Shown here one piece after another: positions 49,093 through 60,327 of a DNA stretch of 64,000 bases. Source of the stretch: Roseospira visakhapatnamensis (GTDB lineage Bacteria; Pseudomonadota; Alphaproteobacteria; Rhodospirillales; Rhodospirillaceae). Both the position numbers and the translations under genes were made by a program. The notes under the pieces are model-generated. The model made no database searches, had not been told where the DNA came from, and worked only from the letters and a program-made list of their open reading frames with translations. Location: positions 1 to 64,000 of the forward strand of contig NZ_JACIGK010000005.1 in assembly GCF_014197915.1 (NCBI RefSeq), written 5' to 3'. How positions within the stretch are numbered: the stretch's first letter is position 1; each line of letters opens with the position of its first letter.

Positions 49093-50361
49093 ATGACGCA
49101 GGACAACGCCCTTCCCTCGGCGCCCACGACAGCCGTGGGACTCGGCCAGCCTCCGGCCGCCGGGACACCGCCGGACCCCGCGCCGGAAACCGTTCTGGTC
49201 GTCGATGACGATCCCGCCATTCGCCTGTATCTGACGGCGTTGCTGACCCGCTGGGGCCTGCGCGTCGAGTCCGTCGACAATGGCGAGGCCGCCCTGGCGC
49301 GCCTGGCGAGCGGCGATATCGACCTGTGCCTGGTCGACTGGATCATGCCCGGCATGGACGGCACGGAGATGCTGCGGCGCGTGCGCCTCGATGAAGGCCC
49401 GGTTCGCGTCTACATGATCATGGTCACCGGGCGAGGCGGCGCCGAACACATCGCCGACGGACTGGCCGCCGGGGCCGACGACTATGTCAGCAAGCCCGTC
49501 GCCCCCAAGGAACTGCGACACCGGGTGGAAGCCGGTCTGCGCCTGGTGCGCGCGAACAAGGCGCTCGCGGATCGCAATCGTGTCCTGGAGGAAACCAACG
49601 CCAGCCTGGATGCCGCCGGCACCCGCATGCGCCAGGACCTGGAGGCCGCCCGCGCGATCGTGGCCGCCCTGTTGCCCAAGCCCGCCGGCACGGTGGGGGG
49701 CATGCGCTACGCCACCCTGTGGCGGCCGTTCAACCATGTCGGCGGCGACCTGATCGGGGTCCGGCCGCTGAACAGCCGGCAGACGGCGTTGTACTGCATC
49801 GACGTCGTGGGGCACGGCGTCACGGCGGCCCTGCATGCCACCCAGGTCCATCAGGCCATCACCCTGGCCGTGATCGGGCACGAGCAGGACGTGGGGCGCG
49901 TCGCGCGGGACCCGGCCAGCATCGTCGCCGACCTGAACCGCCATTTCCTGGACCGATCCGACGGCTCGCTGAACGTCGCCATGACCTATGGCGTCTTCGA
50001 CGCCGAGGACGGAACCGTCGCCCTGTGTGTCGCCGGCAATCCCGTACCCCTGCTGCGGGGCCGCGATGGCGACGTGCGGCCCGCCGGCCGCCCGGGGTTT
50101 CCGGTGGGCATGCTGCCGATGGCCACGTACGAGACGGAGGTCGTGCCGATCTCACCCGGCGAGACGCTGGTGATTCATACCGACGGCCTCAGTGATCACC
50201 TGGGCGGCGGCGACGGCGTGGTCGCGGTGCTGGGACAGCCCGTCGCCGATACGGGCCTGCCCCTTCCCGATCCGATCATGCAGGGTATCCGGGCACGGTG
50301 CGAAACGGTCGCGGACGACCAGCACGACGACCTGTCGGCCCTGCTGCTGACGCCGTGCTGA
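49093..50361 (+). CDS. response regulator with PP2C (SpoIIE/RsbU) phosphatase domain
   Basis: A 422-residue protein. An N-terminal REC domain (VVDDDPAIRLYLTALL; D82 in CLVDWIMPGMDG; VTGRGG; YVSKPVAPKEL) is joined by a coiled coil (about residues 150-195) to a PP2C-type serine phosphatase: HVGGDLIGVRPL, CIDVVGHGVTAALHA, GETLVIHTDGLSDH and DDQHDDLSALLL hold the metal Asp residues. Phosphorylation of REC probably controls removal of phosphate from a STAS protein, most likely the one at 47739-48104. The ATG at 49093 follows GGGGA; longer in-frame starts add a poorly conserved leader. Confidence 0.93.
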   Translation: MTQDNALPSAPTTAVGLGQPPAAGTPPDPAPETVLVVDDDPAIRLYLTALLTRWGLRVESVDNGEAALARLASGDIDLCLVDWIMPGMDGTEMLRRVRLDEGPVRVYMIMVTGRGGAEHIADGLAAGADDYVSKPVAPKELRHRVEAGLRLVRANKALADRNRVLEETNASLDAAGTRMRQDLEAARAIVAALLPKPAGTVGGMRYATLWRPFNHVGGDLIGVRPLNSRQTALYCIDVVGHGVTAALHATQVHQAITLAVIGHEQDVGRVARDPASIVADLNRHFLDRSDGSLNVAMTYGVFDAEDGTVALCVAGNPVPLLRGRDGDVRPAGRPGFPVGMLPMATYETEVVPISPGETLVIHTDGLSDHLGGGDGVVAVLGQPVADTGLPLPDPIMQGIRARCETVADDQHDDLSALLLTPC

Positions 50362-50408
50362 CGCCGTCGCCCCGACCGGCGTGACCGCCCGATCAGATGC
50401 CCCCTTGG

Positions 50409-50422
50409 CCCCGGCGCCGGGG
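50409..50422. terminator. GC palindrome between convergent genes
   Basis: CCCCGGCGCCGGGG is a perfect palindrome, and further G and C runs around it (GGGAGG... CCTCCC up to about 50447) allow a larger stem. It separates the PP2C gene and mutB, which converge. It has no T run. Confidence 0.42.
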
Positions 50423-50479
50423 AGGGGGGAGACATCACCTCCCTCCCACAGCGCGCGGGTCTGGCGCCCGGCCGTGTCC

Positions 50480-52671
<2,192 letters not shown>

Positions 52672-52675
<4 letters not shown>

Positions 52676-54783
52676 CGGCTGGTCACTCCCAGATCAGCGT
52701 GCAGGCCGCGCAGCGTCCCCAGCACGTCGCACCCCATGTAGATGAACCGGTCGATGCCGGCGGCGGTATAGGCGTCCTGCTTGTCCCCGGGGCGGCCGGC
52801 CAGCAGCACGACCCGGCATCCCGCGGCCTTCAGCGCACGGGCGGTGGCCTCGGCAAGGTCGTCGTAGACCTTGTCGGAGGAGCACAGGACGGCGGCCCCG
52901 GCGCCGCTGTCCTTGAAGGCGGCGGCGCAGGCGTCGGCGTCGCGGAAGCCCTCGTTGGTCAGGCTCTCGATGCCGCCGGCGGCGAACAGGTTGGCGGCAT
53001 AGGTGGCCCGTGCGGTGTGATGGGCGATGGGACCCAGGTTGGCCAGGAACACGCGCGGCCGCGCGCCGGTGGCGGTCAGATGGGCATCGGCGGCGTCGCG
53101 CAGGGCCTCGAAGTCCTCCGCCAGGCTGTGCGGCGGCAGCGGGGCGACCGTGGTTCCCGTGCCGTCGGTCGTGGCCTGGGCCAGGGCGCCCAGGGTGGCC
53201 CCCTTGATGGCCGCCGTGGCCAGATCGGCCGGGGTGGCGGTGGCGCCGAGGGCGCCCGGATCGGCCGTGGCCGACGCCCGCGTCGTCGCCAGCCGCGTCC
53301 CGGCCGCCGCGCGCAGCGCCGACAGATCCAGGGCGGCCAGTTCCGGGGCCTGCTCGTCCAGCTTGGCGAACTCGGACACGCCGGTGATCGGCGCCTTGCG
53401 CTTGGCGATGTCCTTGCGGCGCGCCTCCCGCACCTCGGCGATCTGCTCGGCGATGCGTCCCGACTCCAGGGCGCGGGCCATGCCGCCGTCGGCCTCAATG
53501 GCCTGGAACAGGGTCCAGGCGGCGCCGGCCAGATCCTCGGTCAGGTGCTCCAGCGCCCAGGAGCCGCCGGCCGGGTCGATCACCCGGTTGAGCTGGCTTT
53601 CTTCCTGCAGGATGAGCTGGGTGTTGCGGGCGATGCGGCGCGAGAACCGGGTGGGCAGGCCAAGCGCTGCGTCATGGGGCGGCACGGTGATGCCATCGGC
53701 GCCCCCGACGGCGGCCGAGAAGCAACTGATGGTGCCGCGCAGCAGGTTGACCCAGGGATCGCGGCGGGTCAGCACCCGCGTCGCGGTCACCGCGTGGATG
53801 CGGGCGGCCCGGGCCGGTTCGCCGACCCCGCAGGCCTCGGTGATGCGCGCCCACATCAGGCGCGCGGCGCGCAGCTTGGCGATGGACAGGAGCTGGTCGG
53901 TGCCCAGCGAAACGGTAAAGGCGATCTGCCGGCTGGCATCGTCCAGCGACAGGCCGCCGGCCTCCAGGGCGCGCAGGTAGGCGACGCCGGTCGCCATCGC
54001 GCAGGCCAGATCCTGGGCCTCGCTGGCGCCGGCGTTGTAGTAGGGCGCGGTGTCCACGCCCACCGCCGTCACCGCGCCCTTGGGGAAGGTGGTCGCGGCG
54101 TTGCGGGCGATGGCCGCCATGCGGCCCAGCGTCGTGTCCAGGTCGGCGGGCAGGCGCCCGGCCGTCGCCAGGGTGCCCAGCGGATCAATGTTGAAGGCGC
54201 CCCTGGCCTGCTCTTCCTTCACGCCACGCTGGCACCACAGGGCCACGGTCATGGCGGCGAGGGTCGGCGCCTGGGCGCCGGCGTCGAAGGCCAGCGGCAC
54301 GCTGGTCAGGTCCACGCCAGACAGCAGCGCGTCCATCTCGGCCACCGACGACAGCGACAGCCCGCCCTCGCCGAACAGGTCGGCGGCGGCCGGATCGTCG
54401 GCGTCCAGGCCGGCGCGACCGGCGGCGTCCAGACGCAACAGCAACGAGGTGACGCCGTTGTCCAGGTCATCGTCCATGGCCGCCTGGGTGGCCGCCACAT
54501 CCGGGTTGGCGTGCGGCTGGCGGATGTCCCAGCCGCTCATGGCCTGCGCCAGCGGTCGACCGCCCCGCGTGAAGGGCATGGCCCCGGGCATGCCGGACGG
54601 ATCACCCTCCGCCGGCCAGTGCTCGCGCGTGTACAGCGGCTGAATGGCGATGCCATCCAGGGTGCGAGCCACCAGCTTCTTGTCAAAGGGCGCGCCGTCC
54701 AGCGCCTTCTCCACCAGGGCCAGCCAGTCGGCGTGCGAAGCGGGTGGGAAGTCGCCGGCCAGCGGCAGCGAGGCGTCCGTCAT
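52672..54783 (-). CDS. mutA: methylmalonyl-CoA mutase, small subunit
   Basis: A 703-residue paralogue of MutB that forms the non-catalytic subunit of the heterodimer. The barrel fold is kept ([38 protein letters not shown]), but the C-terminal B12-like domain lacks the DxHxxG His: it reads [14 protein letters not shown], as in other MutA proteins. It is translationally coupled to mutB. It is preceded by a double-hairpin repeat, so its promoter is probably between 54784 and 55094. Confidence 0.95.
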
Positions 54784-54819
54784 CGAGGTCTGACCCTTCC
54801 TTGGATGCGCGTGGGAGGG

Positions 54820-54892
54820 GCCGATGAGGGGGCCTCATCGGCCTCGCTCCGGCCACGGACTGACCACGGGATCATTCCGGGTGACCCGTGGT
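54820..54892. repeat. double-hairpin intergenic repeat, copy B
   Basis: Hairpin 1 (54820-54842) has perfect 10-bp arms GCCGATGAGG/CCTCATCGGC around GGG. The linker CCGGCCACGGACTG (54849-54862) is identical to the one in copy A. Hairpin 2 (54863-54892) pairs ACCACGGG with CCCGTGGT, extended by TCA/TGA across a one-base bulge. Arm sequences differ from copy A while pairing is kept. It lies 36 nt upstream of mutA. Nothing else was recognised from 54893 to 55094. Confidence 0.72.
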
Positions 54893-55094
54893 CCTGAGAG
54901 TTGATCGCCATCTTATCAAAGGAGCGCGGGCGCGTGAAAGCCCCCGCGATCACGGGCGCGCCCGGGTTTACGGCTCCCGCGTGGGCCATCGCGCGACGCA
55001 CCGGACTCCGTGCGCCGGATCCCCCGCTCACAAGATCGTTGCGAGGTCGGCGCGAAATTGCAAGGCCCGACGGGACGGAATACCGAGCGGCCCG

Positions 55095-55463
55095 CTAGTC
55101 CTTGCGGCCGCCGGCGCAGGCGATGCAATGCGGAACGGCCGGATCGAACGCCAAGCGGCGGGCCGGGATATCCTCGCCGCACTGGAGGCAGATCCCGTAG
55201 TCCCCCTCGTCCATGCGCTTCAGCGCCGCGTCGATCCGGGCCAGTTCCACCTGGCGACGGCGTTCGGTCGCCTGGGCCATGGCCTGCTGCTGCAAGGCAT
55301 CCATGCGCGACAAGCGGCCCATGGCGGTATCGCTGGCGTCCACCACGGCACGGTCGGCGACGGTGCTCGCCTCGTCGGCGCGCACGTCATCGCGATGCGC
55401 CACCAGGCGCGCGCGCAATGCGTCCAGGTCGAGGTCGGGTCTATGGGTCACGCGGACCTCCAT
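55095..55463 (-). CDS. DksA/TraR-family zinc-finger protein
   Basis: A 122-residue RNA polymerase-binding factor candidate. The C4 zinc finger is complete: C92, C95 (GICLQCGEDIP) and C113, C116 (HCIACAGG). The preceding helical part (about residues 10-85) would form the coiled coil that enters the polymerase secondary channel; it is shorter than in E. coli DksA (151 residues). The usual DxxDxA tip motif is not obvious: the region reads DASDTAMGRLSRMDALQ. Classic DksA function with ppGpp is therefore uncertain. It is alone between mutA and a terminator-like repeat. Confidence 0.88.
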   Translation of the reverse strand: MEVRVTHRPDLDLDALRARLVAHRDDVRADEASTVADRAVVDASDTAMGRLSRMDALQQQAMAQATERRRQVELARIDAALKRMDEGDYGICLQCGEDIPARRLAFDPAVPHCIACAGGRKD

Positions 55464-55615
55464 CGGAAGGCCTCTCGGCGAGGCTCCCGGTCACGGACTC
55501 GAGAGCGAACGGCACACCGGGAACGAAAGAGTTGCATCATGACAATCGCATGACGCCGATCAGGATGCCATGACGAATCGCGGAGGCCAATGCCAGCGAC
55601 GCAACGCAATCTAGG

Positions 55616-55714
55616 GCAAATCCCGAGCGATCCGAACCGGATCGCGACGACGATTTGCTTTAAAAACAAAAACGTGGAGCGTTTTGGGTGAGTCCAAAAT
55701 CACGCAACACGCTC
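55616..55714 (-). terminator. two-hairpin terminator / REP-like element after the GT4 gene
   Basis: In minus-strand order, an imperfect hairpin (55677-55714; outer GAGCG/CGCTC, inner TTTTGG/CCAAAA) overlaps the GT4 stop and is followed by CGTTTTTGTTTTTAAA, the T-rich tail of an intrinsic terminator. A second stem follows: GCAAATC/GATTTGC outside (55616-55622, 55652-55658) and a perfect GCGATCCG-AAC-CGGATCGC inside (55627-55645). The AT content is high for this genome. Similar elements may occur elsewhere in the chromosome. Confidence 0.65.
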
Positions 55715-56823
55715 TAACGGACGCGTTCGACCTCCAGATCGGCGGACGACTCCGCGTCGGCGTCGGCCTCCCCGGAGACCGGGGTGGGAGCGGTACCCTC
55801 CGCGACGCGCCGGGGCAATGGCGCCAGGGCCTCCAGGAACAGGGTGGCCACCGCCGCCCAGTCATGCCGCAGGGCATGGGCGCGGCACGGCGCCGGGTCC
55901 AGCGCCAGCGCCGCCAGCGCCGCCTTGCGCAGGTCGTCGTCCAGCACACCGACGGGATGATCCGGATCGGTGTCGGCCAGCACGTCCCGGGGGCCGGCCA
56001 CCGGGAACGCGGCCACCGGCAGGCCGCAGGCCAGCGCCTCCAGCAACACCAGCCCGAAGGTGTCGGTGAGGCTGGGAAACACGAACACGTCGGCGGCCGA
56101 ATAGCAGCGGGCGATGGCCTCGTCGTCGTCCGGCTGCACGAAACGGACGCCCGGGTAGCGCCGTTGCAGGGACTCCCGCTCGGGTCCGACCCCGGCCACC
56201 ATCTTGGAGCCCGGCAGGTCCAGGTCCAGGAACGCCGGCAGGTTCTTCTCGACGGCGATGCGCCCCAGGAACAGGAACAGCGGGCGCGGCAGATCCGAGA
56301 ACGACGCGCCCTCCGTCGGGCGAAACACCTGGGTGTCCACGCCATGCGACCACAGCCAGAGATTCCTCAGGCGGCGCCGCCGCAACTCCGTCAGCGTGGA
56401 GGCGGCCGGCACCAGCACACGCGTGGCCGGTTTGTGGAAGTGACGCATCCAGGCGTACATCCACGCCAGCGGCACACCGGTCCGGGACTGGACGTATTCG
56501 GGAAAGCGGGTGTGGTAGGCGGTGGTGAACGGCCAGCCCCGGCGCTTGCACAGGGCGCGCGCCGCCAGCCCCAGCGGACCCTCGGTGGCGATGTGCACGG
56601 CATCGGGCCGCGCCGCGTCGATCAGACGGCGCAGCTTGCGCGCCGGGAATACGGCCAGGCGGATTTCCCGATAGGTGGGCATCGGCACGCTGAGGAAGGC
56701 GCCCGGTTCAATGACCGTCACCTGATGCCCGGCGGCTTCCACCTCGCGCCGGACACTCTCGATGACGCGCACCACCCCGTTGATCTGGGGGCGCCAGGCG
56801 TCGGTCACGATGCAGATGCGCAC
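55714..56823 (-). CDS. GT4-family glycosyltransferase
   Basis: A 369-residue GT-B enzyme. The canonical start RICIVTDAWRPQINGVVR follows a GTG at 56823 with GGAAGGA upstream. Donor-site segments are LFLFLGRIAVEKNLPAFLDL and the E(x7)E region PSLTDTFGLVLLEALACG. It resembles lipid-sugar transferases of the PimB/SqdX/DgdA type, so a glycolipid role is possible. An earlier GTG at 56943 overlaps the mltG stop (GTGA) and would add 40 unconserved residues. That start would imply translational coupling; I cannot exclude it. Confidence 0.88.
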   Translation of the reverse strand: MRICIVTDAWRPQINGVVRVIESVRREVEAAGHQVTVIEPGAFLSVPMPTYREIRLAVFPARKLRRLIDAARPDAVHIATEGPLGLAARALCKRRGWPFTTAYHTRFPEYVQSRTGVPLAWMYAWMRHFHKPATRVLVPAASTLTELRRRRLRNLWLWSHGVDTQVFRPTEGASFSDLPRPLFLFLGRIAVEKNLPAFLDLDLPGSKMVAGVGPERESLQRRYPGVRFVQPDDDEAIARCYSAADVFVFPSLTDTFGLVLLEALACGLPVAAFPVAGPRDVLADTDPDHPVGVLDDDLRKAALAALALDPAPCRAHALRHDWAAVATLFLEALAPLPRRVAEGTAPTPVSGEADADAESSADLEVERVR

Positions 56824-56939
56824 ACCGGTGTCCTTCCGTGTCGCCCGGGCGCCCGGCCGCCCGGCCGAAAAGGGGTCCGTCGGTTGGAGGTCTTCGCTGG
56901 GCTGCGTCGCCGCATCCCGCGGCCGCCGCGCCCGCTTCG

Positions 56940-57926
56940 TCACCGCAGGCCCTGTTCACGCTGGAAGCGACGCCAACGGGCCACGTTCCTGTTGTGCTCC
57001 GCCAGCGTGGCGGCGAAGGCATGGCCGCCGGTGCCATCGGCGACAAAGTACAGGTCCTTGGTCTTCAGCGGATTGAGCACCGCCGCCAGGGCATCGCGCC
57101 CCGGGTTGCAGATGGGGCCGGGCGGCAGCCCCGCAATGACATACGTGTTATAGGGCGTCTCGGTTCGCAGGTCGCGCCGGGTCAGGCCCCGGCCGAGGCT
57201 CCCCGAGGGATCCAGACCATAGATGACCGTGGGGTCGGACTGAAGACGCATCCCCTTGCGCAGGCGGTTGATGAAGACTCCCGCCACATGCGCCCGTTCC
57301 TCCGGCCGGCCGGTCTCCCTTTCGACGATGGATGCCAGGATGACCGCCTGCCTGGGGGTGCGGATGGGCAAACCGTCGGCACGCGCGGGCCAGAGCGTCG
57401 CCAGCGTCTCGTCCATGGCGTCCATCATGCGCTGAACGACCGCGTCGCGACTGTCGCCCAGGGCGAAGTGGTAGGTTTCGGGCAGCACCTCGCCCTCGCC
57501 CGGGGTCAGGGAGAGGTCGCCGGACAACCCGCTGGTGCGGCGTACGAGGTCCAGGACGCGGCGCGTGGTCAGCCCCTCGGCCACCGTCACCTTGCGGGCC
57601 ACCACGGCGCCCTCGGCGAGCATGTCCATGGCCTCGCGCGGGCTGACGCTCGCCGGAAACTGGTACTCGCCGGCCTTGAGCGCCCGCGCCTGGTCGGCCA
57701 GACGCACACCGACCTCGAAGATCAGCGGCTCGTCGACGACACCCGCGTCGGCCAGGCGCCGGGCGATGGCCGGCAGGCCGGTCCCCACGGGGACGACCAC
57801 CGTCACCGGCTGGGCCAGCGGACCGGGGCTCGCGAACTCCTCCAGCACATACCGATAGCCGGCGTAGCCGGCCACCACCGCCACGCCCACCAAAACCAGC
57901 AGCAGGGTGAACAGACGCTGGATCAT
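56940..57926 (-). CDS. mltG: endolytic murein transglycosylase MltG
   Basis: A 328-residue inner membrane enzyme that cuts nascent glycan strands. One N-terminal transmembrane helix (LFTLLLVLVGVAVVAGYAGY) precedes a LysM-like domain (VPVGTGLPAIARRLADAGVV) and the YceG-like catalytic domain: ASIVERETGRPEERAHVAGV with the catalytic Glu, RLQSDPTVIYGLD, YNTYVIAGLPPGPICNPG and YFVADGTGGHAFAATLAEHN. GGAGAGATCG precedes the ATG. It follows fabF, the common alphaproteobacterial order. Confidence 0.96.
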   Translation of the reverse strand: MIQRLFTLLLVLVGVAVVAGYAGYRYVLEEFASPGPLAQPVTVVVPVGTGLPAIARRLADAGVVDEPLIFEVGVRLADQARALKAGEYQFPASVSPREAMDMLAEGAVVARKVTVAEGLTTRRVLDLVRRTSGLSGDLSLTPGEGEVLPETYHFALGDSRDAVVQRMMDAMDETLATLWPARADGLPIRTPRQAVILASIVERETGRPEERAHVAGVFINRLRKGMRLQSDPTVIYGLDPSGSLGRGLTRRDLRTETPYNTYVIAGLPPGPICNPGRDALAAVLNPLKTKDLYFVADGTGGHAFAATLAEHNRNVARWRRFQREQGLR

Positions 57927-58032
57927 CGATCTCTCCGGGACGTCCTCGGGCGCGGCCCCCGACTTCCTCGCGCCGCCGCCGGCCACCGCCGCGCCGGGTC
58001 CGGTCCCGAACGGCGCGGCGGCGCGGGCGATG

Positions 58033-59295
58033 TCACGGGGTCTGGCCGATGATCAGGCAGGCGTTGGTGCCACCGAAGCCGAAGCTGTTGGACAGCGCGT
58101 TCCGGATCGGCCGTTCCTTGGCCTGCTTGGGCACCAGGTCCAGATCGCAGCCGTCCGAGGGATTGTCCAGGTTCAGCGTGGGCGGCGCCACACCGTTTCC
58201 GACGGCGAGGATGGAGTAGATGGCCTCGACGCTGCCGGCCGCTCCCAGCAGGTGACCGATGGCCGACTTGGTCGACGACATCGACAGGTTGGCGGCATCG
58301 GCCCCGAACAGGCGCTTGACCGCGTCGTGCTCGATCTCGTCGCCCAGCGGCGTGGAGGTGCCATGGGCGTTGATGTAATCGATGTCGCCCGGGTTCAGGC
58401 CGGCGTTGCGCAGCGCCGCCCGCATGGCGCGGAAGCCGCCGTTGCCGTCCTCGGCCGGGGCGGTGATGTGGTGTGCATCGCCCGACATGCCGTAGCCCTT
58501 GATCTCGGCATAGATCTTGGCGCCGCGCGCCTTGGCGTGCTCGTACTCCTCCAGCACCACAATGCCCGCGCCCTCGCCCATGACGAAGCCGTCGCGATCC
58601 CGATCCCAGGGACGCGAGGCCATGCCGGGCGTGTCGTTGAACTTGGTGGACAGCGCGCGGGCCGAGGAGAAGCCGGCGATGCCCAGGCGGCAAACCGCCG
58701 ATTCCGCGCCGCCGGCCACCATCACGTCGGCGTCCCCGAACATGATCATGCGGCTGGCATCGCCGATGGCATGCGCGCCGGTGGAACAAGCCGTGACCAC
58801 CGCGTGGTTCGGTCCCTTGAACCCGAAGCGGATGGACACGTGCCCGGAGACCAGATTGATCAGGTTGGCGGGGATGAAGAACGGGCTCACCTTGCGCGGA
58901 CCGGACCGGTCGATCACCAGCGCGCCCTCGGCGATGCCCTGGAGGCCGCCGATGCCCGACCCGATCACGACGCCGGTGCGCTCGCGGGACTCCTCGTCCT
59001 CGGGCATCCAGCCGGCGTCCCGCACCGCCTCGTCGGCGGCCGCCAGGCCAAAGACGATGAACTCGTCCATGCGGCGCCGCTCCTTGGCGCTGGCCACGGA
59101 ATCGGCGTCGAAGGAGCCGTCGCTCCCGTCACCGCGCGGGATGAGGCCAGCGACGCGCGCGGGAAGGTCGCTGACATCAAACCGATCGATGGCCCGAATA
59201 CCCGATGCGCCGTTGACGATGCGATCCCAGTTGCGGGAGACACCGACGCCCAGCGGCGTGACCATGCCCAATCCGGTGACGACGACTCGTCTCAT
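58033..59295 (-). CDS. fabF: beta-ketoacyl-ACP synthase II
   Basis: A 420-residue condensing enzyme of fatty acid elongation. The Cys-His-His triad is in TACSTGAHAIG, NAHGTSTPLGD and KSAIGHLLGAAG. The start MRRVVVTGLGMVTPLG at 59295 is typical; an ATG four codons upstream is possible. It uses malonyl-ACP and acyl-ACP; acpP is upstream in the same run. FabF helps to adjust unsaturated fatty acid content with temperature in other bacteria. Confidence 0.97.
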   Translation of the reverse strand: MRRVVVTGLGMVTPLGVGVSRNWDRIVNGASGIRAIDRFDVSDLPARVAGLIPRGDGSDGSFDADSVASAKERRRMDEFIVFGLAAADEAVRDAGWMPEDEESRERTGVVIGSGIGGLQGIAEGALVIDRSGPRKVSPFFIPANLINLVSGHVSIRFGFKGPNHAVVTACSTGAHAIGDASRMIMFGDADVMVAGGAESAVCRLGIAGFSSARALSTKFNDTPGMASRPWDRDRDGFVMGEGAGIVVLEEYEHAKARGAKIYAEIKGYGMSGDAHHITAPAEDGNGGFRAMRAALRNAGLNPGDIDYINAHGTSTPLGDEIEHDAVKRLFGADAANLSMSSTKSAIGHLLGAAGSVEAIYSILAVGNGVAPPTLNLDNPSDGCDLDLVPKQAKERPIRNALSNSFGFGGTNACLIIGQTP

Positions 59296-59756
59296 CTCAT
59301 GTGCCATCCATGTTTGCGGTCCAGGCGAGAGGGGAGACGAAGGCCAGGACCGTGTCTCAACGCGGGGGGGGACGAACGCGGGCCCTCGACCCGGGGTCGG
59401 GCGGAACCGCCCGGATGGGTGCCGGACGGGCGGCCCTCCGGGATGTGTCCCGCGCCCCGCATCGCCGCGCCGGAGGGGTCCCGAAGACACGCAACCGGTC
59501 CCGCGATACCGCATGGCTTGGGCCGACATCCTCGGCGCCTCCCGCCTGGGCGCGCCGCTGGCCGCGTTCCCGCCGATCGCATCGCCCTCCCGGGCGCGTC
59601 CCCCCTTGTCCGGCGCATCCAATTACCGCGCCCGCCGGGGGCCTTTCTGGGGAGCCGGTGCCCCGGCGCTCCCAACCGTGGCGGTGGCTCCTGGCGATGG
59701 ACGCGGGCCGCGCGACCTCGGTTCGGGCGCGGCGGTCGGTTCCCCCGGACTGTCGG
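59296..59756. other. intergenic region acpP-fabF
   Basis: About 460 nt, unusually long for this operon order. Open frames here are poorly formed (Arg/Pro/Gly-rich) and resemble no family. I see no clear promoter, repeat or RNA. A separate fabF promoter or a leader could lie here. Confidence 0.45.
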
Positions 59757-59993
59757 CTACTTCGCGTTTTCGGCGATGAAGTTAATGGCGTCCTTGACGG
59801 TCAGGATCTTCTCGGCCGCGTCATCGGGGATCTCGCACCCGAACTCCTCCTCGAAGGCCATCACCAGTTCGACGGTGTCCAGGCTGTCGGCGCCCAGGTC
59901 GTCGATGAAGCTGGCGTTTTCCGTGACCTTGGACTCTTCCACGCCCAGGTGCTCCACGACGATCTTCTTCACGCGCTCGGCGACATCGCTCAT
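59757..59993 (-). CDS. acpP: acyl carrier protein
   Basis: A 78-residue acidic carrier protein. The phosphopantetheine site is S37 in [15 protein letters not shown]. The length and the start [16 protein letters not shown] are normal; a longer in-frame start at 60020 adds nine residues and is unlikely. It carries acyl intermediates for FabD, FabG and FabF, encoded on either side. Confidence 0.97.
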   Translation of the reverse strand: MSDVAERVKKIVVEHLGVEESKVTENASFIDDLGADSLDTVELVMAFEEEFGCEIPDDAAEKILTVKDAINFIAENAK

Positions 59994-60327
59994 CTTGCGT
60001 TTTCCTCGATTGGTTCCCATGTGGAGAGGCTCGAACCCGGGTGGTCACCGTTGCCGAATCCGAGGGTCTCCCCGATCGACGGTGCCCGGGGCGGGTACGA
60101 TCGCGGTGCCGACCGATCCCAAGCCCGCGAGCCGGTCTGACCTGCCGCAAGGGGCGGCCGGCGCGACCGAAGACGCGCTACCTAACACACTTCGTTTCCC
60201 TTGACCAGCGCTGCCGCTCGACCATCACACCGCGATGCGCGAGGGGTGGAAGCGCCGGGAATTCCATGGGTTATGACCTCTTTTTCGGGTCTGGGCCGGG
60301 ACCGTGACGACGCCGGTCGGCGGCGCC
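59994..60327. other. intergenic region fabG-acpP
   Basis: About 330 nt with no gene. It contains the acpP promoter candidate at 60179-60207 and, close to the fabG end, a short GACC/GGTC stem around 60270-60287 with an A-rich loop on the minus strand. Nothing else stands out. Confidence 0.5.
60179..60207 (-). promoter_or_regulatory. possible acpP promoter
   Basis: On the minus strand TGGTCA (60202-60207) and TAGGTA (60179-60184) are 17 nt apart; each matches four of six consensus bases. The leader to acpP would be about 180 nt. acpP is usually expressed from its own strong promoter. Confidence 0.35.

Noticed and set aside
54784-55094. Cobalamin riboswitch upstream of mutAB
   Set aside because: No B12-box-like sequence was found; the region holds the double-hairpin repeat instead.
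56824-56943. GTG at 56943 as the GT4 start
   Set aside because: It overlaps the mltG stop, but adds 40 unconserved residues; the GTG at 56823 has a good ribosome binding site and the canonical N-terminus. Kept as an alternative only.
59292-59675. 127-codon minus-strand frame between acpP and fabF
   Set aside because: Low-complexity Arg/Pro/Gly sequence without homology; it looks like a chance frame.
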